Assembly: GCF_021012875.1 (NCBI RefSeq)
Contig: NZ_JAJMZJ010000001.1
Coordinates: 372,001-436,000 of the forward strand
Origin: Peptoniphilus sp. KCTC 25270
GTDB taxonomy: Bacteria; Bacillota; Clostridia; Tissierellales; Peptoniphilaceae
Direction: 5' to 3'
DNA: 64,000 bases
The position numbers and the translations under genes were made by a program. Positions 19,445-29,616 of this stretch are shown in pieces (positions within the stretch are counted from its first letter, which is position 1; each line of letters starts with the position of its first letter). The notes under the pieces are model-generated. The model did not search any database. It worked only from the letters and a program-made list of their open reading frames with translations, and was not told the DNA's origin.

Positions 19445-20449
19445 ATGGGAGGATTTGGAACTATTTTTGGGATTTTTGGAATCATTGCCATAATAATACT
19501 TTTGATTGTCTTTTTTACCTTTGTGCCTATTGGTTTATGGATTACGGCGTTTTTCTCAGGGGTAAAAATTCGTATTTCCACATTGATTGGTATGCGTTTA
19601 AGACGGGTGCGTCCAGGAAGAATTGTAAATCCTATGATCAAGGCTACAAAAGCAGGATTGGACTTGCAAATTGAAAATTTAGAAGGCCACTATTTGGCTG
19701 GTGGAAATGTAAATACTCTTGTGGATGCATTGATTGCAGCTCAGCGAGCAGAGATTCCGTTGGAATTTGAACGAGCAGCAGCCATTGATTTGGCAGGTAG
19801 AAATGTATTGGAAGCCGTTCAAGTAAGTGTAAATCCAAAAGTAATTGAAACCCCAAATATTTCAGCGGTTGCACAAGATGGGATTGAAGTGGTAGTAAAA
19901 GCAAAAGTAACCGTAAGAGCCAACATTGACCGCTTAGTTGGGGGAGCTGGAGAAGAAACCATTATTGCTCGTGTTGGAGAAGGAATTGTAACAACGGTAG
20001 GTTCTTCTATGAGTTATAAAGGAGTTTTGGAGAATCCAGATTCCATTTCTAAGGTAGTGTTAAATAAAGGGTTGGACTCCGGAACGGCTTATGAAATTTT
20101 ATCAATTGATATTGCAGATGTAGATGTAGCTAGAAATATCGGGGCTCGTTTGCAAACAGATCAAGCCGAGGCTGATAAGCGAATTGCGGAAGCGAAAGCA
20201 TCTGAAAGACGTGCTATGGCTATGGCCAGAGAACAAGAAATGCGCGCAGAAGTAGAAGCCATGAGAGCAAGAGTAGTTGAAGCCGAATCAGAAGTTCCAT
20301 TGGCTTTAGCAAATGCTTTGAAATCAGGGAATTTAGGCGTTTTAGATTATTACAAAATGCAAAATATTCAAAGCGATACAAAAATGAGAGAATCCTTGTC
20401 CAAAGGAAAATCATTGAATTCAGGTAAAGACAATGGAAACCAGTCTTGA
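19445..20449 (+). CDS. floA: Flotillin-like protein FloA
   Basis: 334 aa scaffold of membrane microdomains. One N-terminal membrane helix (residues ~5-35) is followed by an SPFH-like region and a long charged helix ([23 protein letters not shown], about residues 240-262) that drives oligomerisation. Matches the YqfA/FloA type by length and start (FGTIFGIFG). Three bases after nfeD, with which it is expected to act. Overlaps the following small gene by 17 bp. Confidence 0.93.
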   Translation: MGGFGTIFGIFGIIAIIILLIVFFTFVPIGLWITAFFSGVKIRISTLIGMRLRRVRPGRIVNPMIKATKAGLDLQIENLEGHYLAGGNVNTLVDALIAAQRAEIPLEFERAAAIDLAGRNVLEAVQVSVNPKVIETPNISAVAQDGIEVVVKAKVTVRANIDRLVGGAGEETIIARVGEGIVTTVGSSMSYKGVLENPDSISKVVLNKGLDSGTAYEILSIDIADVDVARNIGARLQTDQAEADKRIAEAKASERRAMAMAREQEMRAEVEAMRARVVEAESEVPLALANALKSGNLGVLDYYKMQNIQSDTKMRESLSKGKSLNSGKDNGNQS

Positions 20450-20951
20450 TACTCTTTTTGATTTGGTGGTTCCCTTCGCCTTTATTGTGATTTCTATAAT
20501 AAGCGCTGCGAAAAAGAAAAAACGGCAAGAAGATAGGGAGGAAATTCCTAAGAAAAAGCAAAGAGAAAGATTTTCGAAAAAAGAAGCCATAAAAACCATT
20601 CAAGAGTATCAGAAACAATCGGATCCTTTCCGAAACGTAGAGAGAAAACCTTCTTTGGCGAGTTCCAATATGGAGTCGATGGAGCTGAAAAGTCAGAATC
20701 AGGAAAAGGAATGGTTAAAAAGCAAAGAATCTTCGTTGCCTAAAAAATATGCACAAAAAACAAATATGTCTTTTGAAAAAGAAGAGGAAGAATGGGATCC
20801 AAACCTTTCAGAAAATCCTTCCTTTGATTTTCATAAGAGAGAGGAAGAGAAGTCTGATTTTTCTTTGGATCATTACGATTTGCGAGAGGCCATGATACTA
20901 AGTGAAATTTTAGGAAAACCAAAATCTATGAAAGAAGAAGATTTATATTAA
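20433..20951 (+). CDS. Unknown small membrane-anchored charged protein
   Basis: 172 aa, not recognised. One hydrophobic segment at residues ~8-27 ([16 protein letters not shown]), then a strongly basic stretch ([11 protein letters not shown]) and ~130 residues rich in Lys, Glu and Ser with no clear fold. It occupies the place of yqfB between floA and phoH in other Firmicutes but is much longer, so homology is not claimed. Overlap with floA and a 14-bp gap to phoH imply co-transcription and possibly a role beside flotillin at the membrane. Confidence 0.75.
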   Translation: METSLDTLFDLVVPFAFIVISIISAAKKKKRQEDREEIPKKKQRERFSKKEAIKTIQEYQKQSDPFRNVERKPSLASSNMESMELKSQNQEKEWLKSKESSLPKKYAQKTNMSFEKEEEEWDPNLSENPSFDFHKREEEKSDFSLDHYDLREAMILSEILGKPKSMKEEDLY

Positions 20952-20965
20952 AGGAGTCGTGTGTA

Positions 20966-21988
20966 TTGACAGAGCAAATACAAAAAACGATTGAAATTGA
21001 AAATACAAGACAGAGCAAAGAACTTTTTGGAGAGCTAGATGCCAATGTGAAGAAGTTGGAAGAGGCTTTTTCCGTTCAAATCTCCAATCGAGATCAGAGT
21101 ATTGAAATCGTAGGGGAAGAAGAAGCGGTTCGAAAAGCAGAAATTGTCTTAGAAAATTTGAAGATGGCTTTGGAACGCCAAAAGCACATAGAATTAAGAG
21201 ACGTGGAGTATAGTATCGATCTTGTAAATGAGGGGATTGAAGATTCCATTACGGAATTATTAGATGATGTAATTGTCTATACGGAAATGGGTCGCCCTTT
21301 GCGTCCGAAAACTTTAGGGCAAAAGCGTTATTTGGATGCGATTCGAAGAAACGACATCGTTTTTGGGATTGGTCCTGCGGGAACCGGGAAAACCTATATT
21401 GCTATGGCCAATGCCGTAAAAGCTTTCAAAAATAAGGAAGTGAATCGAATCATTTTGACTCGGCCTGCTGTTGAGGCAGGAGAAAGCTTAGGATTTCTTC
21501 CAGGAGATTTACAGATGAAAGTAGATCCTTATCTTCGTCCCTTATATGATGCTTTGTTTGAAATTATGGGTCATGAAACCTTCAATAAGTACATGGAAAA
21601 AGGAATGATTGAAGTGGCGCCTTTGGCTTATATGCGTGGGCGTACTTTGGATAATTCTTACGTAATTTTAGATGAAGCACAAAATACAACCAATGAACAG
21701 ATGAAGATGTTTTTAACTCGTTTGGGATATGGATCAAAAGCCATTATTACGGGAGATATTACTCAAATTGACTTGCCCAGAGGGAAGCAATCTGGGCTAA
21801 AATCTGTATTAAAGATATTAAAAGGCGTTAAAGGCATTGAGATTGTTCGTTTAGGGCGTACAGATATTGTCCGTCATCCTTTGGTACAACGAATTATCGA
21901 TGCCTATGAAAAAGCCGATCGAGAAAAAGAAGAAAAAGAAAAGAAAAAGAAACCGGCTGTTATAGAGGAAAAGAAAGAAAATGATTGA
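20966..21988 (+). CDS. phoH: PhoH-like ATPase
   Basis: 340 aa. N-terminal KH-like RNA-binding part, then the PhoH ATPase with Walker A GPAGTGKT at residues 136-143 and Walker B VILDEAQN near 232. A Lys/Glu-rich tail ends it. Starts with TTG, AAGGAG ten bases before; no suitable ATG is near. Overlaps ybeY by 8 bp. PhoH and YbeY are an established pair in rRNA maturation, which supports the role inferred from context. Confidence 0.92.
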   Translation: MTEQIQKTIEIENTRQSKELFGELDANVKKLEEAFSVQISNRDQSIEIVGEEEAVRKAEIVLENLKMALERQKHIELRDVEYSIDLVNEGIEDSITELLDDVIVYTEMGRPLRPKTLGQKRYLDAIRRNDIVFGIGPAGTGKTYIAMANAVKAFKNKEVNRIILTRPAVEAGESLGFLPGDLQMKVDPYLRPLYDALFEIMGHETFNKYMEKGMIEVAPLAYMRGRTLDNSYVILDEAQNTTNEQMKMFLTRLGYGSKAIITGDITQIDLPRGKQSGLKSVLKILKGVKGIEIVRLGRTDIVRHPLVQRIIDAYEKADREKEEKEKKKKPAVIEEKKEND

Positions 21989-22433
21989 TTTTTATATAGA
22001 TGATCGACAAGTAGACTTTCCTGTAACAGAAAAAGAAATAGAATTTACGAAAAATCTTTTAACTTTTGGAATTGAATACTTAGACAAAACGGAACAGATA
22101 GAAGTATCTGTTAGTTTTGTTGACGATGAAGAAATTCAACAGTTAAATCGAGAATATCGTGGTATAGACAAGGTTACAGACGTCTTAAGCTTTCCTCTTT
22201 GCGAAGAGTATGACGGTAGAAAGCAACTAGGGGATATCGTCGTAAACACGAAGCAATTGGAAAGACAAGCGAAGGAATTTGGTCATTCTTATCGAAGAGA
22301 GTTGATGTATCTTGTAATTCATAGTCTTTTGCATTTATATGGTTACGATCATATGGAAGAGGAAGACAAAAAAGTTATGCGACAATTGGAAGAAGAAATT
22401 ATTGAACAGTTTGAGGAAGGAAGAGTATTGTGA
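21981..22433 (+). CDS. ybeY: Endoribonuclease YbeY
   Basis: 150 aa metalloprotein needed for 16S rRNA 3' end maturation and ribosome quality control. Zinc ligands H114, H118 and H124 are intact in HSLLHLYGYDH, and the family segment TDVLSFPL is at 66-73. Overlaps phoH upstream (8 bp) and dgkA downstream (4 bp). Confidence 0.96.
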   Translation: MIDFYIDDRQVDFPVTEKEIEFTKNLLTFGIEYLDKTEQIEVSVSFVDDEEIQQLNREYRGIDKVTDVLSFPLCEEYDGRKQLGDIVVNTKQLERQAKEFGHSYRRELMYLVIHSLLHLYGYDHMEEEDKKVMRQLEEEIIEQFEEGRVL

Positions 22434-23137
22434 AACGAGGGAATTTTATTAAGTCCTTTAATTATGCAGTACAAGGAATCATCAGCTCTATTACTACAGA
22501 AAGAAATATGAAATTTCACTATCTGGCGGCAATTGGTGTAATTCTTTTTAGTTTGCTCTTCAATCTAAGTCGCATAGAATTTATGTTATTGCTTTTTGCT
22601 GTAACTCTTGTTGTTGTTATGGAGTTGATGAATACTGCTATTGAGCGAACCATTGACATGATTACTCAGGAATATCATCCAGTAGCAAAGCTAGTAAAAG
22701 ATATAAGTGCTGGCGCTGTATTGATTGTATCCTTAAATGCAGCGGTCATTGCTTATATATTATTTTTTGACCGCATTATAGGACTAAGTGACGTTTTGCT
22801 AATTCGTTTGAAAAATTCAGGTCATCATCTCACTTTTGTTGCAATCTTATTGGTCGTTATTTTTACCGTAGGATTTAAGACTTTGTACAAAAGAAAAAGT
22901 GGGGGAACTCCTTTTCAAGGAGGAGCCGTTAGTGGTCATTCCGCGTTGGCCTTTTGTATGGCAGCTTCAATAGCATTTCTCTCTATGAACGGATTGGTTG
23001 CTGGATTGGCCTTTGGGCTTGCTTTTCTAGTAGCAGAAAGTCGCGTAGAAGGAGAGATACATAAACCTTCAGAAGCTGTATTTGGAGCCATTTTAGGATT
23101 GGCTGTGGCGATATTATTATTTATTTGGATGGGATAA
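22430..23137 (+). CDS. dgkA: Fused undecaprenol/diacylglycerol kinase and PAP2 phosphatase
   Basis: 235 aa membrane protein of two parts. Residues 1-120 are a DgkA-type lipid kinase with three membrane helices and the active-site motif E65..NTAIE72. Residues ~130-235 are a PAP2 phosphatase with the KxxxxxxR-like start (KTLYKRKSGG), SGH at 168-170 and SR..H at 204-211; the usual final Asp is Glu215. Both halves act on polyprenyl or glycerolipid phosphates with opposite directions, so the fusion may balance the C55-P carrier pool. Starts with GTG inside the end of ybeY. One base separates it from cdd. Confidence 0.9.
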   Translation: MKRGNFIKSFNYAVQGIISSITTERNMKFHYLAAIGVILFSLLFNLSRIEFMLLLFAVTLVVVMELMNTAIERTIDMITQEYHPVAKLVKDISAGAVLIVSLNAAVIAYILFFDRIIGLSDVLLIRLKNSGHHLTFVAILLVVIFTVGFKTLYKRKSGGTPFQGGAVSGHSALAFCMAASIAFLSMNGLVAGLAFGLAFLVAESRVEGEIHKPSEAVFGAILGLAVAILLFIWMG

Positions 23138-23138
23138 A

Positions 23139-23540
23139 ATGGAAAACAAAGAATTGATTCAATTGGCGATAGAGGCACAGAAGAAAGCGTATGTTCCCTA
23201 TTCAAAATTCTCAGTGGGGGCGGCTGTGTTCACAGACGATGAGCGAGTATTTACAGGGTGCAACATTGAAAATGCTTCATATACGCCTACCATTTGCGCT
23301 GAGCGTGTAGCGATTTTCAAGGCAATTAGTGAAGGAAGTAAATCAATTAAGAAAATTGCTATTGTAGCAGGAGATGAAATGGGATATCCTTGTGGCGTTT
23401 GTCGACAAGTTATGATGGAATTTGCACAAGAGGCAGAAATTATTGTGGCAAAAAATACAGAAGAGTTTAAGGTGTATTCCTTAAAAGATCTTTTGCCCCA
23501 TGGATTTGGACCGAAAGATTTGGAGGGATACAATGTATAA
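23139..23540 (+). CDS. cdd: Cytidine deaminase
   Basis: 133 aa zinc enzyme of pyrimidine salvage that deaminates cytidine and deoxycytidine. Zinc and catalytic residues C53-A-E55 and P84-C85-xx-C88 are intact, and the tetrameric short form length is normal. Location between dgkA and era is the conserved Firmicute arrangement. Overlaps era by 8 bp. Confidence 0.96.
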   Translation: MENKELIQLAIEAQKKAYVPYSKFSVGAAVFTDDERVFTGCNIENASYTPTICAERVAIFKAISEGSKSIKKIAIVAGDEMGYPCGVCRQVMMEFAQEAEIIVAKNTEEFKVYSLKDLLPHGFGPKDLEGYNV

Positions 23541-24423
23541 ATCTGGTTTTGTAGCCGTAGTTGGAAGACCGAACGTTGGGAAAAGTACTTTGTTAAATCA
23601 AGTATTAAAACAAAAAATTTCGATTATATCAGATAAGCCACAAACGACAAGAAATAAAATCACGATGATTTATTCCTCTGAAGAGGGGCAAATTGTTTTT
23701 TTGGACACACCAGGGATTCAGGCCCCAAGAAATAAATTAGGGGAATATATGTTAAATACGAGTTTCTCTTCTTTAGAGGGTGTAGATGCAATCACTATGT
23801 TGGTGGATACTTCTACTTACATTGGACCAAAAGATGAAATGGCCATAGAAGAACTTAGAAAATACAAGGGGAAAATCCCGATTATTCTTCTAATTAATAA
23901 AATTGATTTGGTAAAAAAAGAGGATATTCTACCTGTTATTGAAAAGTATAATTCCTATGACTTATTTGATGAAATTGTTCCGATTTCAGCGATGGAAGGA
24001 ACCAATGTTGAAGAATATATAAAAATCGTTTTTGAAAATTTAGAAGAAGGTCCTCAATATTTTCCAGAAGATATGATAACGGATCAACCAGAAAAGTTTG
24101 TCGTGGCTGAAATCATTCGAGAAAAGGGCCTGGAGTTTCTTAAAGAGGAAGTACCTCATGGCTTAGCCATTCGAATCGAATCGATGAAAGAACGAGAAGA
24201 CCGTCCGTTTTTTGATATAGAGGCCATGATTTATGTAGAGCGAGATAGCCATAAAGCGATTGTTATTGGCAAAGGGGCTTCTATGTTGAAAAAAATTGGA
24301 ACAGCCGCTCGCAAAGATATTGAATCATTATTAGGAGCTCGCGTAAATTTACAAATTCGTGTGAAAGTTAGTAAAAATTGGCGAGAAAAAGATGAGAAAG
24401 TAGCACATTTTGGCTATCAATAA
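23533..24423 (+). CDS. era: GTPase Era
   Basis: 296 aa ribosome-assembly GTPase that binds the 3' end of 16S rRNA. G1 GRPNVGKST, G3 DTPG, G4 NKID, and a C-terminal KH domain (IGKGASMLKKIGTAARKDIE) are all present. Start taken at ATG 23533 with GGAGGG six bases upstream; a longer in-frame opening inside cdd adds residues unlike the family. With phoH and ybeY it forms an rRNA-maturation group. Overlaps recO by 14 bp. Confidence 0.97.
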   Translation: MYKSGFVAVVGRPNVGKSTLLNQVLKQKISIISDKPQTTRNKITMIYSSEEGQIVFLDTPGIQAPRNKLGEYMLNTSFSSLEGVDAITMLVDTSTYIGPKDEMAIEELRKYKGKIPIILLINKIDLVKKEDILPVIEKYNSYDLFDEIVPISAMEGTNVEEYIKIVFENLEEGPQYFPEDMITDQPEKFVVAEIIREKGLEFLKEEVPHGLAIRIESMKEREDRPFFDIEAMIYVERDSHKAIVIGKGASMLKKIGTAARKDIESLLGARVNLQIRVKVSKNWREKDEKVAHFGYQ

Positions 24424-25132
24424 AAAAATGATTACAAAAGCAGTCATTCTTTCAGAAATGAATTATAGTGAATCCAGTAAAATACTTCATGGATATACAG
24501 AAGAAAAAGGGAAGATTCCTATAATGGCAAAAGGAGCTCTTCGACCGAAGAGCCCCCTTGTTACCTTAGCTCAAACTTTTGTCCATGGAGAACTTAGCCT
24601 ATCTTGTGGGAGAAATTTTTATTACTTAAACTCTGGAAGGCTGATTGATTCAAACTTAAATTTAAGAAAAAGCTTTTCAAAGATGATTTACAGTTCTCTA
24701 CTGGTGGAGCTCGTAAATAAGTCTACATTAGAAGGCCATGGAACAAAAAAGTTGTATGAACTGATTGCAAAGACCTTGAAACTCATTTCCAATTGTGAGG
24801 AAAGCAGGGAGTTAGATATTTTATTGGCCTTTTTAATGAAATACGTTACTTTTGTTGGTTATCGTCCGAAACTACCAAGAGAACCGATGGAATCTATGGT
24901 GTTTAAGAATCAGGAGGGTGGAATTGTAGAAGGAAGCCCTACTGAAAGTGGAGGAACGGTAATTTCTATAGAGGAGTCTAAATATTTGTCCAATCTTTTA
25001 CTAAAACCTTTGGATCAAGTTTATTTGGAATTAAATGACAAAGAAAAAAGAAAGCTATTGAATCTTCTGTTGGATTATGCCCAATGGAATTTAGATGTGA
25101 AGCAGCTTAATACTTTACAATTTATTTTGTAA
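24410..25132 (+). CDS. recO: DNA repair protein RecO
   Basis: 240 aa mediator that loads RecA with RecF/RecR. N-terminal OB fold ([21 protein letters not shown]) and helical C-terminal domain match RecO. The zinc-binding cysteines found in many RecO proteins are not seen. Two starts are possible: TTG 24410 inside era or ATG 24428; neither has a strong ribosome site, so coupled translation from era is likely. Order era-recO-glyQ is conserved. Confidence 0.9.
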   Translation: MAINKKMITKAVILSEMNYSESSKILHGYTEEKGKIPIMAKGALRPKSPLVTLAQTFVHGELSLSCGRNFYYLNSGRLIDSNLNLRKSFSKMIYSSLLVELVNKSTLEGHGTKKLYELIAKTLKLISNCEESRELDILLAFLMKYVTFVGYRPKLPREPMESMVFKNQEGGIVEGSPTESGGTVISIEESKYLSNLLLKPLDQVYLELNDKEKRKLLNLLLDYAQWNLDVKQLNTLQFIL

Positions 25133-25148
25133 TAGGAGGAAAACATTC

Positions 25149-26039
25149 ATGCATTTACAAGATATGATGCAACAACTGCAAAACTATTGGAAAGAACAAG
25201 GTTGTATTATTTTAGAACCTTATGATATTGAAAAGGGAGCGGGAACCATGAATCCTCATACTTTTTTCAGAGCTTTGGGGCCAGAGCCATGGAAAACAGT
25301 ATATGTAGAGCCATCTCGCCGTCCAGCAGATGGACGTTATGGTGAGAATCCCAACCGTCTATATCAACATCATCAATTGCAAGTTATTTTGAAACCATCA
25401 CCAGACAATGTGCAAGAGCTTTACCTAAAGAGCTTGGAAGTGCTAGGAATTGATCCAAAACTTCATGATATTCGATTTGTAGAAGATAACTGGGAATCCC
25501 CAACTTTAGGTGCATGGGGCCTTGGCTGGGAAGTTTGGCTAGACGGAATGGAAATCACACAATTCACCTATTTCCAACAAGTGGGCAGTGTAAATTGTGA
25601 CTTAGAAAGTGCTGAGTTAACCTACGGTTTAGAGCGTATTGCTATGTACTTACAAGATGTAGACAATGTCTATGATATTCAATGGAATGACCAAGTAAAA
25701 TATGGAGATATCTTCCTAAAAGCAGAATATGAACATTCTAAATATAGTTTTGAAATTGCTGATATTGAAACCCTTCAAAATTTATTTAATGTGTATGAAA
25801 AAGAAGCCATTCGCATCTTAGAAGAAGGAATTGTATTACCAGCTTACGATTATGTTTTGAAATGTTCTCATACTTTTAATGTATTGGATGCAAGAGGAGC
25901 GATTTCTGTATCTCAAAGGGCTTCTTATATTGGACGTGTGAGAAACTTAGCCCGTTTGGCAGCGGAAAAATATTTGGAACAGAGAGAAGAACTGGGATAT
26001 CCATTGTTAAAGAAGGAGGCAAATAACGATGAACAATAA
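25149..26039 (+). CDS. glyQ: Glycyl-tRNA synthetase alpha subunit
   Basis: 296 aa catalytic subunit of the bacterial alpha2beta2 GlyRS. Family segments [19 protein letters not shown] and [19 protein letters not shown] are present in the first 75 residues. Only 16 bp follow recO, so there is no room for the T-box leader often found before glyQS in Firmicutes; it must be read from an upstream promoter. Overlaps glyS by 11 bp. Confidence 0.98.
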   Translation: MHLQDMMQQLQNYWKEQGCIILEPYDIEKGAGTMNPHTFFRALGPEPWKTVYVEPSRRPADGRYGENPNRLYQHHQLQVILKPSPDNVQELYLKSLEVLGIDPKLHDIRFVEDNWESPTLGAWGLGWEVWLDGMEITQFTYFQQVGSVNCDLESAELTYGLERIAMYLQDVDNVYDIQWNDQVKYGDIFLKAEYEHSKYSFEIADIETLQNLFNVYEKEAIRILEEGIVLPAYDYVLKCSHTFNVLDARGAISVSQRASYIGRVRNLARLAAEKYLEQREELGYPLLKKEANNDEQ

Positions 26040-28125
26040 TATAAATAAATATCTTATTGAAGTAGGCGTGGAAGAATTGCCATCTTCTTATGTGAGCAAC
26101 GCTTTGAAAGATTTTCAAAACAATGTGGAAAATTTCTTAAAGGAAGAGAATATATCTTTCGAATCGATAGAAGCTTATGCAACGCCTCGTCGTTTGGCTT
26201 TGCTTATATCAGGACTACCAGAAGCTCAAGAAAGTGTTGAGTTAGAGGTAAAGGGTCCAACAAAGAAAATTGCTTATAAAGAAGATGGAACCATCAACAA
26301 ACCACTGGAAGGCTTTATGAAGAGCCAAGGGATTTCTGAAAAAGAATTGGAAATTCGTACATTAAAAGACGTGGAATATGTATATGCTCGCATCCGAAAA
26401 GAAGGGAAAAACACAAAAGAAGTTTTATCCGAAATCATTCCGAAATCCATTCGCAAAATTTCATTCCCTAAGACGATGAAATGGGGCGGAAAAAATCTAC
26501 GATTTGCTCGTCCAATTCGATGGATTTTATCTATTTATAACGATGGAATTTTACATTTTGACTTTGAAGGGATTCCAGTAGGAAATCGCACAAGAGGACA
26601 TCGATTCTTAGGAAGCGACGACATTCTTGTATCAAATGTAGAAGAATACGAAACAAAATTAGAAGAAAACTATGTGGTATTGGATCAAAAGAAAAGAGAA
26701 GAAACCATCTTTTATCAAATCCAACAAATGGCAAAATCTTTAGGTGGAGAAGTAAAACCAGACCCAGATTTATTGGAAGAGTTAACTTATATTGTAGAGT
26801 ATCCAACTGCGATTTTAGGAAATGTGAAGGAAGAATATCTTCGTTTGCCACCGGTTGTAATTACGACTCCAATGAGAGAACATCTGCGTTTTTCTCCCAT
26901 TTATAAATCAGAAACAGAATTGATGCCATATTTCATTACTGTACGAAATGGTACAAGTGAACATGCTGATATTGTGGCAAAAGGAAATGAAAAAGTATTG
27001 GATGCTCGTTTAGAAGATGCGAAATTCTTCTTTGAAAACGATAGAAAAAAACCTTTGAAAGACTATGTAGATTCATTAAAAGGGATTGTATTCCAAGACA
27101 AATTGGGAACAATGTATGACAAGACCAAACGTATTGCCATGATTACAAAAAGAATTGGCGAAAAATTAGGGGTAGGAGAGACAACTCTTCAAGCTTTAGA
27201 AAGAGCTTCTTATTTATGTAAAGCAGATTTACAAACCAATATGGTTCAAGAATTTACCGAATTAGAAGGTACTATGGGAAGCATTTATGCCAAAGAAGAC
27301 AAGGAAAAAGAAATTGTCGCTCAGGCCATTGGGGAACAATATATGCCTCGTTCTTCTGGAGCGGAGCTTCCAGCATCTACAACGGGAACCATCTTATCTA
27401 TTGCGGATAAATTAGATACTCTATGTGGTTTGTTTGCGATTAATATGATTCCAACGGGAAGTCAGGATCCATTTGCTTTGCGTCGTAGTGTAATCGGTAT
27501 TTTGCGTATGTTAAATGGAAAAAGTTGGGAATTATCTTTAGAAGAGATGATTGATACCACTTTATTTACCTATATCGATACATGCAATCTTGCTTTTGAC
27601 AACAATGAAGTGAAACAAAAAATTGTAGATTTTATTTTCGGTCGTATTTCCAATATGTTGAATGAGGAAAACATTCGTTACGATATTGTTCAATCCTTGT
27701 CTTTAAGCGAAAAAGATTATGCTATTGATGTATTCCAAAAGGCGAGAGCTTTGAACGAATTCTTAGAAGATGGAGAACACAAGATGTTCTTAGAGGCCGG
27801 AAGTCGAATTGGAAATATTGCAGAAAAAGGAAATGAGATTGGAATGGAAATCGATGAAGAGCTTTTATCAGAAGAAGAAAAACCATTGGTAAATGCTCTA
27901 AATGGGATAAAAGAAGTTTTCAATACTCATATAAAAAAGAGAGAATATGTTTCTGCCCTTGTTGTATTGGAAACATTGACTCCATATATTCATAAATATT
28001 TCGAAGATGTAATGATCATGGTTGAAGAGGAGAAAATCCGTAATAATCGTATTGCATTGATTCGCAACATTGATGAGATGTTTAAGACAATTTTTGATCC
28101 TAGAAAAATTGTAACCAACACGTAG
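26029..28125 (+). CDS. glyS: Glycyl-tRNA synthetase beta subunit
   Basis: 698 aa tRNA-binding subunit of GlyRS. It opens with [15 protein letters not shown], has FPKTMKWG and ARPIRWIL in the B3/B4-like region and an HD-like domain ([20 protein letters not shown]), then an anticodon-binding C-terminal domain. Length is typical. GGAGG lies six bases before ATG within glyQ. Confidence 0.97.
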   Translation: MNNNINKYLIEVGVEELPSSYVSNALKDFQNNVENFLKEENISFESIEAYATPRRLALLISGLPEAQESVELEVKGPTKKIAYKEDGTINKPLEGFMKSQGISEKELEIRTLKDVEYVYARIRKEGKNTKEVLSEIIPKSIRKISFPKTMKWGGKNLRFARPIRWILSIYNDGILHFDFEGIPVGNRTRGHRFLGSDDILVSNVEEYETKLEENYVVLDQKKREETIFYQIQQMAKSLGGEVKPDPDLLEELTYIVEYPTAILGNVKEEYLRLPPVVITTPMREHLRFSPIYKSETELMPYFITVRNGTSEHADIVAKGNEKVLDARLEDAKFFFENDRKKPLKDYVDSLKGIVFQDKLGTMYDKTKRIAMITKRIGEKLGVGETTLQALERASYLCKADLQTNMVQEFTELEGTMGSIYAKEDKEKEIVAQAIGEQYMPRSSGAELPASTTGTILSIADKLDTLCGLFAINMIPTGSQDPFALRRSVIGILRMLNGKSWELSLEEMIDTTLFTYIDTCNLAFDNNEVKQKIVDFIFGRISNMLNEENIRYDIVQSLSLSEKDYAIDVFQKARALNEFLEDGEHKMFLEAGSRIGNIAEKGNEIGMEIDEELLSEEEKPLVNALNGIKEVFNTHIKKREYVSALVVLETLTPYIHKYFEDVMIMVEEEKIRNNRIALIRNIDEMFKTIFDPRKIVTNT

Positions 28126-28135
28126 GAGGTTCGTT

Positions 28136-28759
28136 TTGAAACTGACGGATAGGCAACAAGAAATACTTGCTTTGGTAAAAGAGCAGGAACCAATGACAGG
28201 GGATGATATTGCCAATAAACTTTCTCTATCTAGGGCAACTATACGGCCAGATTTGACAATATTGACAATGCTTGGATTTCTTGGAGCAAGACCAAAGGTT
28301 GGGTACTATTATGAAGGAGATACCAGCGATTTCAAATATATGAGCCAAGTTCAGAATGTTCGAGTGAGAGATTATATGTCTATGCCTGTCGTATTAGAGG
28401 AAGATTCCTCTATTTACGACGGCGTAGTTACTATATTTTTAGAAAACATTGGAACAATCTTTGTAACAAGCAATGGAGATTTGGTAGGCTGTGTATCCCG
28501 TAAAGATTTATTACGAGCAACGATTGGGAAATTGGCGTTGGAGGTAACTCCTCTGTCCCTAATTATGACTCGAATGCCGAATATTATTTGTATATCACCA
28601 GATGATACCATTTATGAAGCAGCAAAAAAAATCAATGCACATCACGTAGATGCGTTGCCTGTAATTGAGAAACAAGGCGATAAGAACAAAGTGATAGGGC
28701 GTATAACCAAAACGAATATTACTCGAGTCTTTGTCGAATTAGGAGGACTTTATGAATAA
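28136..28759 (+). CDS. ccpN: CcpN-like HTH/CBS repressor
   Basis: 207 aa. A winged-helix domain (residues ~1-60, TDRQQEILALV, LSRATIRPDL) is followed by two CBS domains (~85-140 and ~148-205) that usually sense adenylates. CcpN of Bacillus represses gluconeogenesis genes; here it sits directly before the PPDK/PEP-synthase regulator, as in Bacillus (glyS-ccpN-yqfL). Starts with TTG and GGAGG eight bases before. Overlaps the next gene by 8 bp. Target genes cannot be told from this window. Confidence 0.87.
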   Translation: MKLTDRQQEILALVKEQEPMTGDDIANKLSLSRATIRPDLTILTMLGFLGARPKVGYYYEGDTSDFKYMSQVQNVRVRDYMSMPVVLEEDSSIYDGVVTIFLENIGTIFVTSNGDLVGCVSRKDLLRATIGKLALEVTPLSLIMTRMPNIICISPDDTIYEAAKKINAHHVDALPVIEKQGDKNKVIGRITKTNITRVFVELGGLYE

Positions 28760-29597
28760 CGAAAGAGATTTGTTTTACGATGAACCACCTTTGGTGATTT
28801 ATGTAATTTCCGATAGCATTGGTGAGACGGGAGAATTAATTGCAAAAGCTTCCGTTCGTCAATTTGAGACAGAAAACTATGAAATTCGTCGTTTCCCTTA
28901 CCACAATAGCATTGAGCATATTGGCCCATTGTTAGAAGAAGCAGCCAAATTGCCCAAGGCGTTAATTGTGTATACCAATGTAGATATGGAAACGCGTGAA
29001 TTTATTGAAAGAAAAAAATTGGAATTGAATCTTCATGTAGTGGATGTAATGGGGCATCCCATGAAGGAAATTGAAAGTATTTTACAATATCCTCCAAAAC
29101 GTGAACCAGGACTAATTCGTAGATTGGACGAAAATTATTTCAAAAAAGTGGAAGCCATTGAGTTTGCCGTGAAATATGACGATGGAAAAGATCCAAGGGG
29201 AGTCATTAAGGCCGATATTTGTTTGGTAGGAGTAAGCCGTACTTCAAAGACGCCTTTATCTATGTATTTGGCCCATAAAAATTATAAAGTAGCCAATATT
29301 CCATTGGTTCCAGAAGTACCAGTTCCACCAGAAGTATATAAAAAGAATAGAAATCAGGTGTTTGGTCTAGTGGCGAATTCTTCTAAATTGTATACGATTC
29401 GAGAAGAAAGACTAAAAGCCATGGGATTAAATTCTACCGCAAAATATGCCAATGTAGACCGAATCAAAGATGAAGTAAATTATTCAAAAGAAATAATGAA
29501 AGATATTGGATGTGTAATGATTGATGTTTCCAATAAAGCCATTGAGGAAACTGCAGAAATTATCATAGCCCATTATAAAAAATTTGTTCAAAAATAA
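28752..29597 (+). CDS. ppdR: Pyruvate,phosphate dikinase regulatory protein (bifunctional kinase/phosphorylase)
   Basis: 281 aa DUF299 protein. Known members use ADP to inactivate pyruvate,phosphate dikinase and use Pi to reactivate it. The P-loop-like motif GVSRTSKTPLSMYLA is near residue 155, with ISDSIGETGE at 17-26. Overlap with the CcpN-like gene points to joint control of pyruvate/PEP exchange. The target enzyme is not in the window, so PPDK versus PEP synthase specificity is inferred from phylum habit. Confidence 0.9.
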   Translation: MNNERDLFYDEPPLVIYVISDSIGETGELIAKASVRQFETENYEIRRFPYHNSIEHIGPLLEEAAKLPKALIVYTNVDMETREFIERKKLELNLHVVDVMGHPMKEIESILQYPPKREPGLIRRLDENYFKKVEAIEFAVKYDDGKDPRGVIKADICLVGVSRTSKTPLSMYLAHKNYKVANIPLVPEVPVPPEVYKKNRNQVFGLVANSSKLYTIREERLKAMGLNSTAKYANVDRIKDEVNYSKEIMKDIGCVMIDVSNKAIEETAEIIIAHYKKFVQK

Positions 29598-29616
29598 AGG
29601 GGAATAGAGGTGTAGC

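Noticed and set aside
25133-25148. T-box leader before glyQS
   Set aside because: Only 16 bases separate recO and glyQ; no room for a leader, and no T-box sequence (TGGN-type antiterminator) was seen in recO's end.
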